NCBI GenBank assembly: GCA_024234875.1
Contig: JACKNM010000004.1
Location: forward strand, 372,001 to 436,000
Length of the DNA stretch: 64,000 nucleotides
Direction: 5' to 3'
Origin: Ectothiorhodospiraceae bacterium
GTDB taxonomy: Bacteria > Pseudomonadota > Gammaproteobacteria > HK1
Part shown: positions 23,526 through 32,254 of the stretch, one piece after another
Layout: each line of letters starts with the position of its first letter
Numbering within the stretch: the stretch's first letter is position 1
Position numbers and translations under genes: made by a program
Notes under the pieces: model-generated
What the model saw: the letters and a program-made list of their open reading frames with translations, nothing else
What the model was told of the DNA's origin: nothing
Databases searched by the model: none

Positions 23526-25664
23526 ATGACCGCCGAGACCGTCCCGAGCACCTGCTGGGAGTGCAACGCGACCTGCGGCTCGCTGATGACGGTCGAGGAC
23601 GGCCGAGTCACGCGCATCACGCCGAACCGCGACCACCCGGCCTCGAAGGGCGCCTTCTGCGCCAAGGGCGTGCGCGCGGTCTCGGAGTGGACTTACGGCG
23701 ACGACCGTCTGCTCACTCCCCTGCGTCGCGTCGGCGCGCGCGGCGCCGGCCGCTGGGAACGCGTCGACTGGGACGTCGCGCTCGACACCATGGCCGACGG
23801 CATCGCCGAGGTCCGGTCGCGGTACGGGCCGCCGTCGATCGCCGGCGCGGTGAGCGGCGCGTTCTTCAGCCGCGGCGCCGTCGTCGCCCTGCTGCTTCGC
23901 TCGATCGGCTCGCCGAACTGGATGATCAACCAGGATCTGTGCGGTGGCTGCCGCGCGGTGAGCGATCGCGTCACCGGTCTCGGCATCACCAACGGCGAGG
24001 ACATCGAGAACGCGCGCTGCATCCTGCTCGTCGGTCGAAACCCGCGCGAGGCCGATCCGGTCCAGTGGCGCGCACTGGCCACAGCCCGCGCTCGCGGCGC
24101 CCGGTTGGTGGTCGTCGACCCGAAGCGCACCCACGCCGCCGACCGCGCCGACCTGTGGCTTCGCCCGCGGCCCGGCACCGACGCCGCCATCGCGCTCGCG
24201 ATGATCCACGTGCTGGTCGCCGAGGGCCGCCACGACCGCGACTTCGTCAGCCGCTGGTCGGTCGGCTTCGACGCCCTGGTCGAGCGCGCATCCCACTACC
24301 CGCCGGCCGAGGCGGCGCGGCTCACCGGGGTGCCGGCCGAGGACATCGTCAGCGCGGCACGGATGTACGCCGACGGCCCGTCCACCTTCGTGAGCGGCCA
24401 CGGCATCGACGCCTTCAGCGCCGGGTTCCAGACCTTCCGCGCCTTCCATTGCCTGGTGGCGGTGAGCGGCAACGTCGACCGCCCGGGTGGCAATCGACGG
24501 GTGAAGCGCCCGCCCGGCTTTCGCCAGTACATCGACCTGCTCCACGACCCCGCGTTCCGACTGCCGGAGGCGACCGAGCGCCTCACCATCGGCGCCGAAC
24601 GCTTCCCGCTCTGGGCAGGCCCGCGCGGCTGGCAGACCGCCTGCCACAACCCGTCGGTCATCGACGCGATCCTCACCGGCCGGCCCTACCCGGTCCGGGC
24701 GCTCTACGTGAGTGGGGTGAACATCGCGGTCACCTACCCGGACACCCGGCGCACGGTGGCGGCGCTCGAATCGCTCGACTTCCTCGCCGTCGCCACCCAG
24801 ACCATGAACCCGACCGCGGCCCGCGCCGACCTGGTGCTGCCGAAGACGACCACCCTCGAGGAGGAGGAGGTCTCGCTGCAACCCGGCGGCCCTTGCGTGA
24901 GCTACACCCGAGCCGCCCATCCGCCACGCGGCGAGGCCCGGTGCGATCTCGACATCGCGGTCGAACTGCTCGACCGGCTGGAAGCGCGCGGCGCGCTCGG
25001 CACCCGACTGATCCCCTGGCGCTCGCAGCGCGAGCTCAACGTCTACCTGCTCGGGGACAGCGGGATCACCATCGAGCAGCTCCGTGCGACCGGGTTCGCC
25101 ACCTTCCCCTGGACCCACGGCGATCTCGAGACCCGACCCTTCGCGACCCCGAGCGGCAAGGTCGAGCTCGCCTCGAGCGTGCTCGCCGAGCTCGGTCTCG
25201 ACCCGTTGCCGGACCTCGTGGCGCCTGCGTGCGACGACGTCGGCGACGCACTACGAGCGGCCTATCCGCTCGTGCTCAACACCGGTGAGCGCGAGAAGAG
25301 CTACCACCACTCACGGTTTCGCGAGCAGGCGTGGCTACGCGCGCTGTCGCCCGACCCCACCCTCCAGATCCACCCTGACGATGCCGCCGCCGTCGGCGTC
25401 GCCGACGATGCCTGGGTCGCCCTGGAGGTGCACGGGCGTCCGCACGGCTGCCGTCTACGCGCGCGAGTCACCGACCGGGTGACCCCCGGCACCGTGTCCA
25501 CCGGCATCGGCTGGTGGCGACCGGAGTCGCCCGGCCCCTGGCACGGCGCACTCGACGTGAACGTCAATGCCGCGCTCGCCTACGGCCCGCCCTGGGATCC
25601 GGTGACCGGCTCCGCCGACTCGCGCAACATTCGCTGCCGGGTGAGGCCGTCGAGCGCGCCGTGA
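23526..25664 (+). CDS. Cytoplasmic molybdopterin (MopB) oxidoreductase with one 4Fe-4S cluster
   Basis: A 712-residue single-subunit member of the DMSO-reductase superfamily without a Tat signal, so it acts in the cytoplasm. The N-terminal Fe-S site is CWECNATC with the fourth Cys in SKGAFCAKG. The metal-binding region is INQDLCGGCRAVSD, with Cys as probable Mo/W ligand. Further blocks are LVVVDPKRTHAAD, WLRPRPGTDAAIALAM and the C-terminal dinucleotide-binding part YPLVLNTGEREKSYHHSRFR. Length and layout resemble the acetylene hydratase/formate-dehydrogenase-like orphan group. No partner Fe-S or membrane subunit is adjacent, so the electron partner is unknown. ATG 23526 is chosen as the first Met before CWEC. 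Confidence 0.87.
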   Translation: MTAETVPSTCWECNATCGSLMTVEDGRVTRITPNRDHPASKGAFCAKGVRAVSEWTYGDDRLLTPLRRVGARGAGRWERVDWDVALDTMADGIAEVRSRYGPPSIAGAVSGAFFSRGAVVALLLRSIGSPNWMINQDLCGGCRAVSDRVTGLGITNGEDIENARCILLVGRNPREADPVQWRALATARARGARLVVVDPKRTHAADRADLWLRPRPGTDAAIALAMIHVLVAEGRHDRDFVSRWSVGFDALVERASHYPPAEAARLTGVPAEDIVSAARMYADGPSTFVSGHGIDAFSAGFQTFRAFHCLVAVSGNVDRPGGNRRVKRPPGFRQYIDLLHDPAFRLPEATERLTIGAERFPLWAGPRGWQTACHNPSVIDAILTGRPYPVRALYVSGVNIAVTYPDTRRTVAALESLDFLAVATQTMNPTAARADLVLPKTTTLEEEEVSLQPGGPCVSYTRAAHPPRGEARCDLDIAVELLDRLEARGALGTRLIPWRSQRELNVYLLGDSGITIEQLRATGFATFPWTHGDLETRPFATPSGKVELASSVLAELGLDPLPDLVAPACDDVGDALRAAYPLVLNTGEREKSYHHSRFREQAWLRALSPDPTLQIHPDDAAAVGVADDAWVALEVHGRPHGCRLRARVTDRVTPGTVSTGIGWWRPESPGPWHGALDVNVNAALAYGPPWDPVTGSADSRNIRCRVRPSSAP

Positions 25665-25671
25665 CCCCCGG

Positions 25672-25735
25672 AGGGGACTGGCTCGCCGCAACGCGGCGTG
25701 CGTGTCCCCACCAGCACCGCAGCGCCACGGGGACA
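25672..25735. repeat. Intergenic dispersed repeat (GGGGACTGGCTC family)
   Basis: GGAGGGGACTGGCTCGCC followed by GTGTCCCC and a second GGGGACAGCGCC. The same words recur at 31258-31378, again between genes. Confidence 0.6.
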
Positions 25736-25794
25736 GCGCCCCCGCATTCTGTGCCACCATCGGCATCCGCCGTGACATCGACCGTTGCCCTCCC

Positions 25795-27003
25795 ATGCAC
25801 GCCCAGGACACCGTCGAACGCATCCTCGCCTTCAACGCCGGTCGCGACCCCGAGCGCCTGCGGATGAAGCTCGACCGCCTCGCCGCCGGCCCGCTGCGCT
25901 TCCTGCGCGGCACCTGTCATCTGTTCTTTGCCGACGTCGCGGGCCATCCGGTGCTCGAGGCCTCGCCGCGGGCGTGGCTCTGCGGCGACCTGCACATCGA
26001 GAACTTCGGGAGCTACCGCGGCGACAACGGCCTCGTCTACTTCGACATGAACGACTTCGACGAATCGCTGTGCGCGCCGTGCAACTACGAGCTGGTCCGG
26101 TTGCTGGTCTCGATCGTGCTCGCCCGCGCGGTGCTGCGGATCGGCCGGCGCGAGGCCCGCCGTCTCGCGCGCCGCTTCCTCGAGGTGTACGCGCGAGAGC
26201 TCGCCGCCGCCAAACCGCGCTGGGTCGAGCGTGACCTCGCGCGCGGCCTGGTGAGGTCACTGCTGCGGGGTGCGCGCAAGCACGCGCGCAAGGACTTCGT
26301 CGGCGAGCGCACGCGGAAAGTCCGCGTCGCGGGCGCACGCAAGCGTCGCCGCCTCGACGTCGACGGCCGCCGGGCGTTGCCGGCGACCGCAGCCGACGCG
26401 AGGCGAATCGAGGCGCTGGTCGAGTCGGCGCTGTCGACCGATGGTCATCGGATGCGCGTGCGCGACGTGGCACGCCGGGTCGCGGGCACCGGGAGTCTCG
26501 GCATCGAGCGGTTCGTGGTGCTGGCCGAGGACGGCGAGGGCGACCTCGTGCTGCTGGATCTCAAGGAGGCGCGGCCGTCGGCGACCGCGGCCGCGCTCGG
26601 GCACACTCAGCCACCCTGGGCGAGCGACGCGCGACGCATCGTCAGCGTGCAGCGGTGGCTGCAGGCGATCCCGCCCGGCATCGCGATCCCGGTCGAGCAT
26701 GCCGGGCGCAGCCACGTGCTGCGCGCGCTACAGCCGAGCGCCGACCGCGTCGACCTGGTCGAGCCGGATGTCGAGGTCGACGCGATCGAGGCGGTGATCA
26801 CCACGATGGCCGAGGTGACGGCATGGGGTCATGTCCGCGCGGCCGGGCGCGCTGGCGCGGACGGCGTCGACACGCTCGCCAGGCACGGCGCGGACGCGTC
26901 GTGGCTGGAACCCCTGCTCGCGGTGGCCGAGGACGAGGCGCGCCGCACCGAGGCGCACTTCACCGCGTTCCGCGAGGCGCACGCTCGGGGCCAGACGGGC
27001 TGA
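25795..27003 (+). CDS. DUF2252 family protein
   Basis: A 402-residue protein of the DUF2252 family, distantly kinase-like. The characteristic blocks are FLRGTCHLFFAD, WLCGDLHIENFGSYRG (resembling the catalytic HxDxxxxN-type loop of aminoglycoside kinases), VYFDMNDFDES and VLLDLKEARPSA. The biochemical activity of this family is not established. The middle is very Arg-rich (residues about 150-210). ATG 25795 is preferred to longer in-frame reading because the family begins close to DTVERILAFNAGR. It converges with rtcB. Confidence 0.88.
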   Translation: MHAQDTVERILAFNAGRDPERLRMKLDRLAAGPLRFLRGTCHLFFADVAGHPVLEASPRAWLCGDLHIENFGSYRGDNGLVYFDMNDFDESLCAPCNYELVRLLVSIVLARAVLRIGRREARRLARRFLEVYARELAAAKPRWVERDLARGLVRSLLRGARKHARKDFVGERTRKVRVAGARKRRRLDVDGRRALPATAADARRIEALVESALSTDGHRMRVRDVARRVAGTGSLGIERFVVLAEDGEGDLVLLDLKEARPSATAAALGHTQPPWASDARRIVSVQRWLQAIPPGIAIPVEHAGRSHVLRALQPSADRVDLVEPDVEVDAIEAVITTMAEVTAWGHVRAAGRAGADGVDTLARHGADASWLEPLLAVAEDEARRTEAHFTAFREAHARGQTG

Positions 27004-27035
27004 CCATGGTGCGACCGTGCCCGCGCACGAAGCCG

Positions 27036-27088
27036 CCCCCGGCGGCGGTCCCGCGACCGATCCCCTGACCGGACGCCACCGCCGGGGG
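27036..27088. terminator. Stem-loop between convergent DUF2252 and rtcB genes
   Basis: Perfect 10-bp inverted repeat CCCCCGGCGG ... CCGCCGGGGG with a long loop. No T-run. Position 33 bases after the DUF2252 stop fits a terminator. The rest of 27089-27245 shows nothing recognisable. Confidence 0.3.
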
Positions 27089-27245
27089 CCCCCTTCCGAG
27101 CGTGAGCCGACTCCATCGCCCCACCACCCGCTCGCGCGCCGAGCACTGGCCCTCCGCCAATCGGCGCGCGACGTCGGGAGCGCATCCTCGCGCCCCGCCG
27201 CGCTCGCCGCGCCGATCCCTGGCGCGGCGAGCCTGGACGCCAGGC

Positions 27246-28439
27246 CTATCCCTTCACACACACCACCTGCTTCAGCGTGTGCACGATCTCCACCAGGTCC
27301 TCCTGATTCGCCATCACGGTGTCGATGTCCTTGTACGCCCCCGGAATCTCGTCGATCACGCCCGCATCCTTGCGGCACTCGACACCCTCGGTCTGCCGCG
27401 CGAGATCATCCTCGGTGAACGCGCGCTTGGCCGCGCTCCGCGACATGCGCCGCCCCGCGCCGTGCGCGCACGAGCAGAAGCTCTCCGCACTCCCCTTGCC
27501 ACGCACGATGTAGGAGCGCGCCCCCATCGAGCCCGGCACGATCCCGAGCTCGCCGAGCCCGGCGCGGATCGCACCCTTGCGCGTCACCAGCACGTCCTCG
27601 CCGTAGTGACGCTCGCGCGCCACGTAGTTGTGGTGGCAGTTCACCGCGTGGTCGACCACCGTGAACGGCGGCAGCGTCGCGCGCAGCGCTTCGAGCACCA
27701 GCTCGAGCATCTGCACCCGGTTCTCCGCCGCGTAGTCCTGGGCCCACGACACCGCCTCGACATAGAGCTCGAACGAGCGCGTCCCCTCGGTGAAGTACGC
27801 GAGATCGCGGTGCGGAAGACGCACATCGAGCGCCAGCATCTCCTCGCGCGCGAGCGCGATGAAGTGCCGCCCGATCTGGTTGCCGATCCCGCGCGATCCC
27901 GAGTGCAGCATCACCCACACCCGATCCGCCTCGTCGAGGCAGAGCTCGATGAAGTGGTTGCCGCCACCCAACGTTCCCATCTGCCGCTGCCATCTGTCCG
28001 GCTGACGCAGCACCTTCGCGAGTGCCGGAACACGGCCGAGCAACGAATCGAAGCGGTCGTACAGACGCTTCACGCCGTGCTTTCGGATCGCGTCCGTCTC
28101 GTGCATGTCGAACCCGACCGGCACCCGGTCCTCGATCGCGCCGCGCACCGCCCCGAGCGAGTCCGGCAGCATGCTCGCGTCGAGCGACAACCGCGTCGCG
28201 ATCATCCCGCAGCCGATGTCCACCCCGACCGCGGCCGGCACGATCGCGCCGCGGGTCGGAATCACCGAGCCGATGGTCGCGCCAATCCCGGCGTGCACGT
28301 CGGGCATCGCCGCAACGTGACGGTGCACGAACGGAAGGCGCGCCACGTTCTCGAGCTGGCGCAACGCCTCGTGCTCGACGTCGTCGGTCCACACGTGCAC
28401 CGGGACGGTGGTGTGCGCGATCGTCTGCTTGATGGTCAT
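27246..28439 (-). CDS. rtcB: RtcB family tRNA-splicing/RNA-repair ligase
   Basis: A 397-residue RNA ligase that joins 3'-phosphate or 2',3'-cyclic phosphate ends to 5'-OH using Mn and GTP. Family motifs are MPDVHAGIGATIGSV, the metal-binding GVDIGCGM, GTLGGGNHFIEL with the conserved N and H, MLHSGSRGIGNQIG, VDHAVNCHHNYV and HGAGRRMSRSAAK, which contains the guanylylated His. ATG 28439 has AAGGAA upstream. The gene is preceded by a long leader with its own promoter and a strong terminator hairpin only 56 bases before the ATG, so expression may depend on read-through. No rtcA or RtcR is visible nearby. Confidence 0.95.
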   Translation of the reverse strand: MTIKQTIAHTTVPVHVWTDDVEHEALRQLENVARLPFVHRHVAAMPDVHAGIGATIGSVIPTRGAIVPAAVGVDIGCGMIATRLSLDASMLPDSLGAVRGAIEDRVPVGFDMHETDAIRKHGVKRLYDRFDSLLGRVPALAKVLRQPDRWQRQMGTLGGGNHFIELCLDEADRVWVMLHSGSRGIGNQIGRHFIALAREEMLALDVRLPHRDLAYFTEGTRSFELYVEAVSWAQDYAAENRVQMLELVLEALRATLPPFTVVDHAVNCHHNYVARERHYGEDVLVTRKGAIRAGLGELGIVPGSMGARSYIVRGKGSAESFCSCAHGAGRRMSRSAAKRAFTEDDLARQTEGVECRKDAGVIDEIPGAYKDIDTVMANQEDLVEIVHTLKQVVCVKG

Positions 28440-28494
28440 CGTCGTCGTTCCTTCGTGCTCGCGGCGGCGCACGGCCGTTCGCGATTCGTGGGCG

Positions 28495-28533
28495 AAAAAA
28501 AACCCCGGTCAGGTTGCACACCTGCCGGGGTTT
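28495..28533 (-). terminator. Strong rho-independent terminator upstream of rtcB
   Basis: On the minus strand CCCCGG-CAGGT-loop-ACCTG-CCGGGG type stem (11 paired bases, one bulge, five-base loop) followed by eight or more T residues. On the plus strand it is followed by TTTCTCTC, so it may work in both directions, but the minus orientation is clearly the stronger. Confidence 0.85.
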
Positions 28534-28778
28534 CTCTCGCCCTGGGAGGTGTGCGGCGGTATCGCTCGCGCAGACCTCCAGTCGATGTCTGGACGGTCTA
28601 CCGCATGGGTTCGCGGGACTCGCGGCCGATTCTGTCTTGGTCCGCTGACAACGGACTCGCGCACCGGCACGCGACGACGCCGCGACCCACGAATGGTCGA
28701 CATGTCGGTGTCTTGCTGTCGCGTAAGTGGTGCATGGCTCGGTCCGTGCGTTCGGAGCACGCGGCTCCTCGAGAAGGG
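28495..28778 (-). ncRNA. Putative leader RNA or small RNA ending 56 bases before rtcB
   Basis: A transcript of about 280 nt is implied by the promoter at 28785-28812 and the terminator at 28495-28533. Inside, GCGGTA (about 28555) pairs with TACCGC (about 28598), enclosing CAGAC/GTCTG, so the 3' half can fold into a long hairpin next to the terminator. Short reading frames (64-83 codons) exist but are Arg-rich and unlike known proteins. It could be an attenuated leader of rtcB or an independent small RNA; I cannot assign it to a known RNA family. Confidence 0.5.
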
Positions 28779-28784
28779 TGGCGC

Positions 28785-28812
28785 ATTCTAGTCACCGCGC
28801 GCTTCGCGTCAA
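28785..28812 (-). promoter_or_regulatory. Sigma-70 promoter for the rtcB leader
   Basis: Minus strand TTGACG, 16 bases, TAGAAT. Both boxes are close to consensus (TTGACA/TATAAT) and unusual in this GC-rich context. Transcription would start near 28778 and run towards rtcB. Confidence 0.65.
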
Positions 28813-28847
28813 GCGCGCCCTGGCACCGGTATCGGGCGAGCGGTCGC

Positions 28848-29693
28848 TCAGCTCCGACGAACGTTGATCCAGTTGCCGACGAAGATCACCACCGCGCCGA
28901 CGAAGACGAGCGGGTGCAGGGCCTCGGCGTAGAGGAACCAGGCGAGCACCGCGGCGAGCGGGAGCCGCAAGAAGTCGAGCGGGGTGACGATGCTCGCATC
29001 TCCGTAGGACAGCGCGCGCGAGATGCAGTAGTGCGAGCTGAGACCCACCACCGCCATCACGCCGAGCCACGGCCACATCGCGGGCGAGGGCGTGACCCAT
29101 TGCGGGATGGACGGCACGAGGGCGAGCGGAAGTTGCACCAGGTTCATCCAGAACAGGATCGTGATCGGCCGCTCGCGCCCGACCATGTCCTTGGTGATCA
29201 CGTACGTCGTGGCGTAGCCGATGGCGGAGCCGAGCGCGGCGAAGGCGGCGATGTCGATGATCTCGATGCCGGGGCGCAAGATGATCAGCACGCCAGTGAA
29301 GCCGAGCGCGATCGCCGCCATGCGCACGCGGGTGAGACGCTCGCCGAGAAAGGCGGCGGCGAGCAGCGCGACCCAGATCGGGGTGGTGAACTCGACCGCG
29401 AACACCTCCGCGATCGGCATGTTGGCCACCGCGTAGAGCCACATGCACTGCGCCGCGAAGTGCACCGAGTTACGCAAGACATGGCGACTGAGCCGCGGCG
29501 TGGTCACCAGGTGCCAGCCGATACGCGACAGGATGACGACGAGGATCGTCAGACTCATCGAGTTGCGCAGCAGCACGATCTGGAAGGGATTGAGCTCGGC
29601 CGAGAGCTCGCGCCCTGCGATCGCCATCGACAGGAACGAGAGCAACGCACCCGACATCCAGGCGATGGCCAGCGGGATCGACGTCTGTGGCAT
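28848..29693 (-). CDS. EamA/DMT-family transporter
   Basis: A 281-residue membrane protein with about ten hydrophobic helices arranged as two EamA repeats, the fold of drug/metabolite transporters. The first repeat ends with EFTTPIWVALLAAAFLGERLT and the second with LDFLRLPLAAVLAWFLYAEAL, both typical EamA motifs (T/S-P-x-x-x, LGE). It probably exports amino acids or other metabolites; the substrate is not determinable. It stands between the amidase gene and the rtcB leader on the same strand. Confidence 0.9.
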   Translation of the reverse strand: MPQTSIPLAIAWMSGALLSFLSMAIAGRELSAELNPFQIVLLRNSMSLTILVVILSRIGWHLVTTPRLSRHVLRNSVHFAAQCMWLYAVANMPIAEVFAVEFTTPIWVALLAAAFLGERLTRVRMAAIALGFTGVLIILRPGIEIIDIAAFAALGSAIGYATTYVITKDMVGRERPITILFWMNLVQLPLALVPSIPQWVTPSPAMWPWLGVMAVVGLSSHYCISRALSYGDASIVTPLDFLRLPLAAVLAWFLYAEALHPLVFVGAVVIFVGNWINVRRS

Positions 29694-29791
29694 CGAGAGT
29701 GCTTCGTAGGCCGCCGAGGCGGCGGGCTGTCGACGCGTGGGCGATCAGATCGGGCGGGCGGACGATGCCCGCCCGGCCGAGGTCGGTGGTC

Positions 29792-31204
29792 TCAGATCGG
29801 CGGCCGGCGGTCGGCCCAGGGCCGTGCCTCCTCGAACGCCGCCGCGGCGCGTAGCACCGTGGTCTCGGCGAAGCGGCGGCCGACGAGCTGTAGCCCGATC
29901 GGCAGCCCCTCGCGCGAGAACCCGGCCGGCACCGAGGCCGCCGGCAGGTGGGTGAGGTTGAACGGGAACGAGTACGGCGCCCAGCGGATCCAGTCCCACG
30001 GATGCTCGGCGTAGCCTTCCGGGTAGAGCGCACCGGCGGTGAACGGCAGCGTCGCCACCGAGGGCGTCATCAGCAAGTCGTAGCGATCGAAGAACGGCAG
30101 TACACGGTAGTAGTACGCGTGTCGCTCGACCTGGGCGCGCGCGAAGTCGAGCGGACCCATGGCCATGCCCTCCCGAGCACATGCTTCGAGCGCGGGGTCG
30201 ATCTTTCCCGACCACGCGTCGAGGTAGTGCTCGAGCACGATGGCGAAGTTCACGCACCAGTAGGTGTCGATGATGGGCTTCGGGTCGCCGAAGCCCGGAT
30301 CCTCGACCACGTCGACGTGCGCGCCGAGCGACTCGAAGGCCTTCACTGCCTCCTCGGTCACTGCGCGCACTTGCGGGTCGAGGTTGTCGACATAGCCGAG
30401 CGTCGGGCTCCAGGCGATGCGAAGCCCCTCGATGCCGCGGCCGAGCTCGCCGAGGTAGTCGGCCGGCGGCGCCTCGAGCGAGAAACGGTCGCGATCGTCG
30501 GGGCCGGCGGTTGCCGACAGAAACAGCGCCGCGTCGGCCACCGTGCGCGTCAACGGACCGAGATGGGCGAGCATGTCGCCGCCGCCCTGGGGCGCGAAGG
30601 GAATGCGTCCGTACTGCGGCTTGATGCCGAAGAGCCCGGTGAACGAGGCCGGTACCCGAATCGAGCCCGCGCCGTCGCCACCGGTCGCGAGCGTTCCCAT
30701 ACCGGCCGCGATCTGGGCCGAGGCACCGCCGGACGAGCCGCCCGGGGTGACCGAGGTGTCCCAGGGATTACGGGTGATGCCGCTCACCGGCGAGTCGGTC
30801 ACCGCCTTCCAGCCGAACTCGGGCGTCGTGGTCTTGCCGAAGAAGACGGCTCCCGCGGCGCGCAGCCGCTCGACCATCGGCACGTCCACGTCCGGTACCC
30901 GATGCTCGAAGATCCGCGAGCCCATCATGGTGGTGACGCCCCGGGTCAGCACCATGTCCTTGATCGAGAGCGGAAGCCCGTGCAGGGGCCCGAGCGGCTC
31001 ACCCTTCATCACCGCGTGCTCGGCCGCCCGCGCCCCGTCCATCGCCTGCTCCGGGAGGAGCTTGGTGAACGCGTTGAGCTTCGGGTTGACGTCGTCGATG
31101 CGCGCGAGCACCGCCGCCATCAGCTCGACCGGGGAGACCTCTCTCGTGCGGATCATGCGCGCGAGCTCGACGGCGGACGTGAAGCAGAGATCGTCTCGAT
31201 TCAT
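29792..31204 (-). CDS. Amidase (amidase-signature family)
   Basis: A 470-residue amide hydrolase with the Ser-cisSer-Lys triad of the amidase-signature family: K82 in LSIKDM, the cis-serine in TPGGSSGGAS (157/158) and the nucleophile S181 in GSIRVPASFTG. The core GLFGIKPQYGRIP and the C-terminal LPAASVPAGFSREGLPIGLQLVG are also typical. Start ATG 31204; the in-frame extension upstream lies in repeat DNA and is rejected. There is no GatB/GatC partner nearby, and the AtzF/6-aminohexanoate-type length suggests a catabolic amidase rather than GatA (inference). Confidence 0.92.
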   Translation of the reverse strand: MNRDDLCFTSAVELARMIRTREVSPVELMAAVLARIDDVNPKLNAFTKLLPEQAMDGARAAEHAVMKGEPLGPLHGLPLSIKDMVLTRGVTTMMGSRIFEHRVPDVDVPMVERLRAAGAVFFGKTTTPEFGWKAVTDSPVSGITRNPWDTSVTPGGSSGGASAQIAAGMGTLATGGDGAGSIRVPASFTGLFGIKPQYGRIPFAPQGGGDMLAHLGPLTRTVADAALFLSATAGPDDRDRFSLEAPPADYLGELGRGIEGLRIAWSPTLGYVDNLDPQVRAVTEEAVKAFESLGAHVDVVEDPGFGDPKPIIDTYWCVNFAIVLEHYLDAWSGKIDPALEACAREGMAMGPLDFARAQVERHAYYYRVLPFFDRYDLLMTPSVATLPFTAGALYPEGYAEHPWDWIRWAPYSFPFNLTHLPAASVPAGFSREGLPIGLQLVGRRFAETTVLRAAAAFEEARPWADRRPPI

Positions 31205-31257
31205 GGCGGTGCTCCGGCGGCGGTGGACGACCGCGCGAGCATAACCCGCTCGACCCT

Positions 31258-31378
31258 GCCGGGGGACTGGCTCGCGCGAACCGGGGACTGGCTCGCGCGA
31301 AAGCGCGTGCCTGTCCCCACGCTCGACACCACCCCCCGGAGGGGACAGGCGCCGCCTGCGGCGGAGCCAGTCCCCGCC
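31258..31378. repeat. Intergenic repeat cluster (GGGGACTGGCTC family)
   Basis: Two direct copies of GGGGACTGGCTCGCGCGAA, then CCTGTCCCC, then a hairpin-forming inverse pair GGGGACAGGC ... GCCAGTCCCC. Same words as at 25672-25735. It fills most of the 250 bases between the divergent amidase and SDR genes. Confidence 0.7.
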
Positions 31379-31455
31379 CGCGAACGGCACATTGCCGCCC
31401 GCTGCGCATCCGCGCTAACGTCCGCCGCCACCCCCACGCTCGAGGAGCCACCGCC

Positions 31456-32241
31456 ATGTCCACCACCACCAAGGCCGCCGTCGTCACCGGCGGGGCGCAG
31501 GGCCTCGGCCGCGCGATTTGCCTCGCGCTCGCCGCGCGCGGCTGGCGGGTGGCGGTGGCGGATCGCGACGCCGCCGGCGCCGAGGCGGCGAGCAAGGCAT
31601 GCATCGAGGCGGGCGCACCCGAAGCACCGGTCCTGGTGGTCGACCTCGCCACCCCCGACGGCCCGGCGATGATGGTCGACGCCGCCATCGAGCAACTCGG
31701 CGCCGTCGACGGCGTGGTCAACAACGCGGGCTACGCCACCATCGAGCCCTTCCTCGAGATGACGGTCGATGGCTGGACCCGCACCCTCGACGTCAACGTC
31801 CGCGCGGTGGCGATGATCTGCTCGCGCGCCGGCCGCCACATGGCCGAGCGCGGCACCGGGCGCATCGTCAACATCACCTCGCCGGCATCGCGCATGGCCC
31901 TGCCCGACTACCTCGCCTACTCCGCCGGCAAGGCCGCGGTCGACTCCATCACCCGCGCCGCCGCCATCGCGCTCGCCCCGCGCGGGGTGCGCGTGAATAG
32001 CGTCGCCCCCGGCATGATGGACACCGCACTCCAGGCCTACACCGAGCGCCTGATGGCGGTGAACGCCGGGCGCGAGAACGACATGGAGCGCTTCCTCGCC
32101 GAGCGCACCGCCCGCATCCCGGTCGGCCACCGCACGACACCAGAGGAGGTCGCGAGCGCGGTGGTGTGGCTGCTCGCCGACGCGCCGGACCACATCGTGG
32201 CGGAAAGGCTCAACATCTCCGGTGGATTGGACAAGGATTGA
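31456..32241 (+). CDS. SDR-family oxidoreductase
   Basis: Classical SDR of 261 residues with TGGAQGLG cofactor loop, D in VAVADRDAAG (NAD preference), NNAG, the Ser-Tyr-Lys site ITSPAS and YSAGK, and the C-terminal ISGGLDKD ending. ATG 31456 has GAGGAGCC upstream. The closest functional guess is a 3-oxoacyl-ACP reductase-like or polyol/2-hydroxy-acid dehydrogenase; substrate unknown. It is followed 13 bases later by a ureohydrolase gene, so the two are probably one operon. Confidence 0.9.
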   Translation: MSTTTKAAVVTGGAQGLGRAICLALAARGWRVAVADRDAAGAEAASKACIEAGAPEAPVLVVDLATPDGPAMMVDAAIEQLGAVDGVVNNAGYATIEPFLEMTVDGWTRTLDVNVRAVAMICSRAGRHMAERGTGRIVNITSPASRMALPDYLAYSAGKAAVDSITRAAAIALAPRGVRVNSVAPGMMDTALQAYTERLMAVNAGRENDMERFLAERTARIPVGHRTTPEEVASAVVWLLADAPDHIVAERLNISGGLDKD

Positions 32242-32254
32242 GGGGGCCGGCCCG

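Noticed and set aside
22214..25288. Plus-strand open frame of about 1,024 codons and minus-strand frame of about 917 codons (22365-25118)
   Set aside because: Both overlap the clearly coding hypothetical and MopB genes in other frames and lack any motif or ribosome site.
23526..25664. Calling this gene formate dehydrogenase
   Set aside because: The Fe-S and metal-site motifs are only superfamily-level; there are no FDH partner genes and the TGA/Sec or Cys-His pair typical of FDH was not identified.
28495..28778. Assigning the rtcB leader to tmRNA, 6S RNA, RNase P RNA or a tRNA
   Set aside because: None of the characteristic ends, loops or conserved cores of these RNAs is visible.
27102..30014. 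Plus-strand open frame of about 970 codons
   Set aside because: It is antisense to rtcB, the leader RNA region and the EamA gene, which have unmistakable family motifs.
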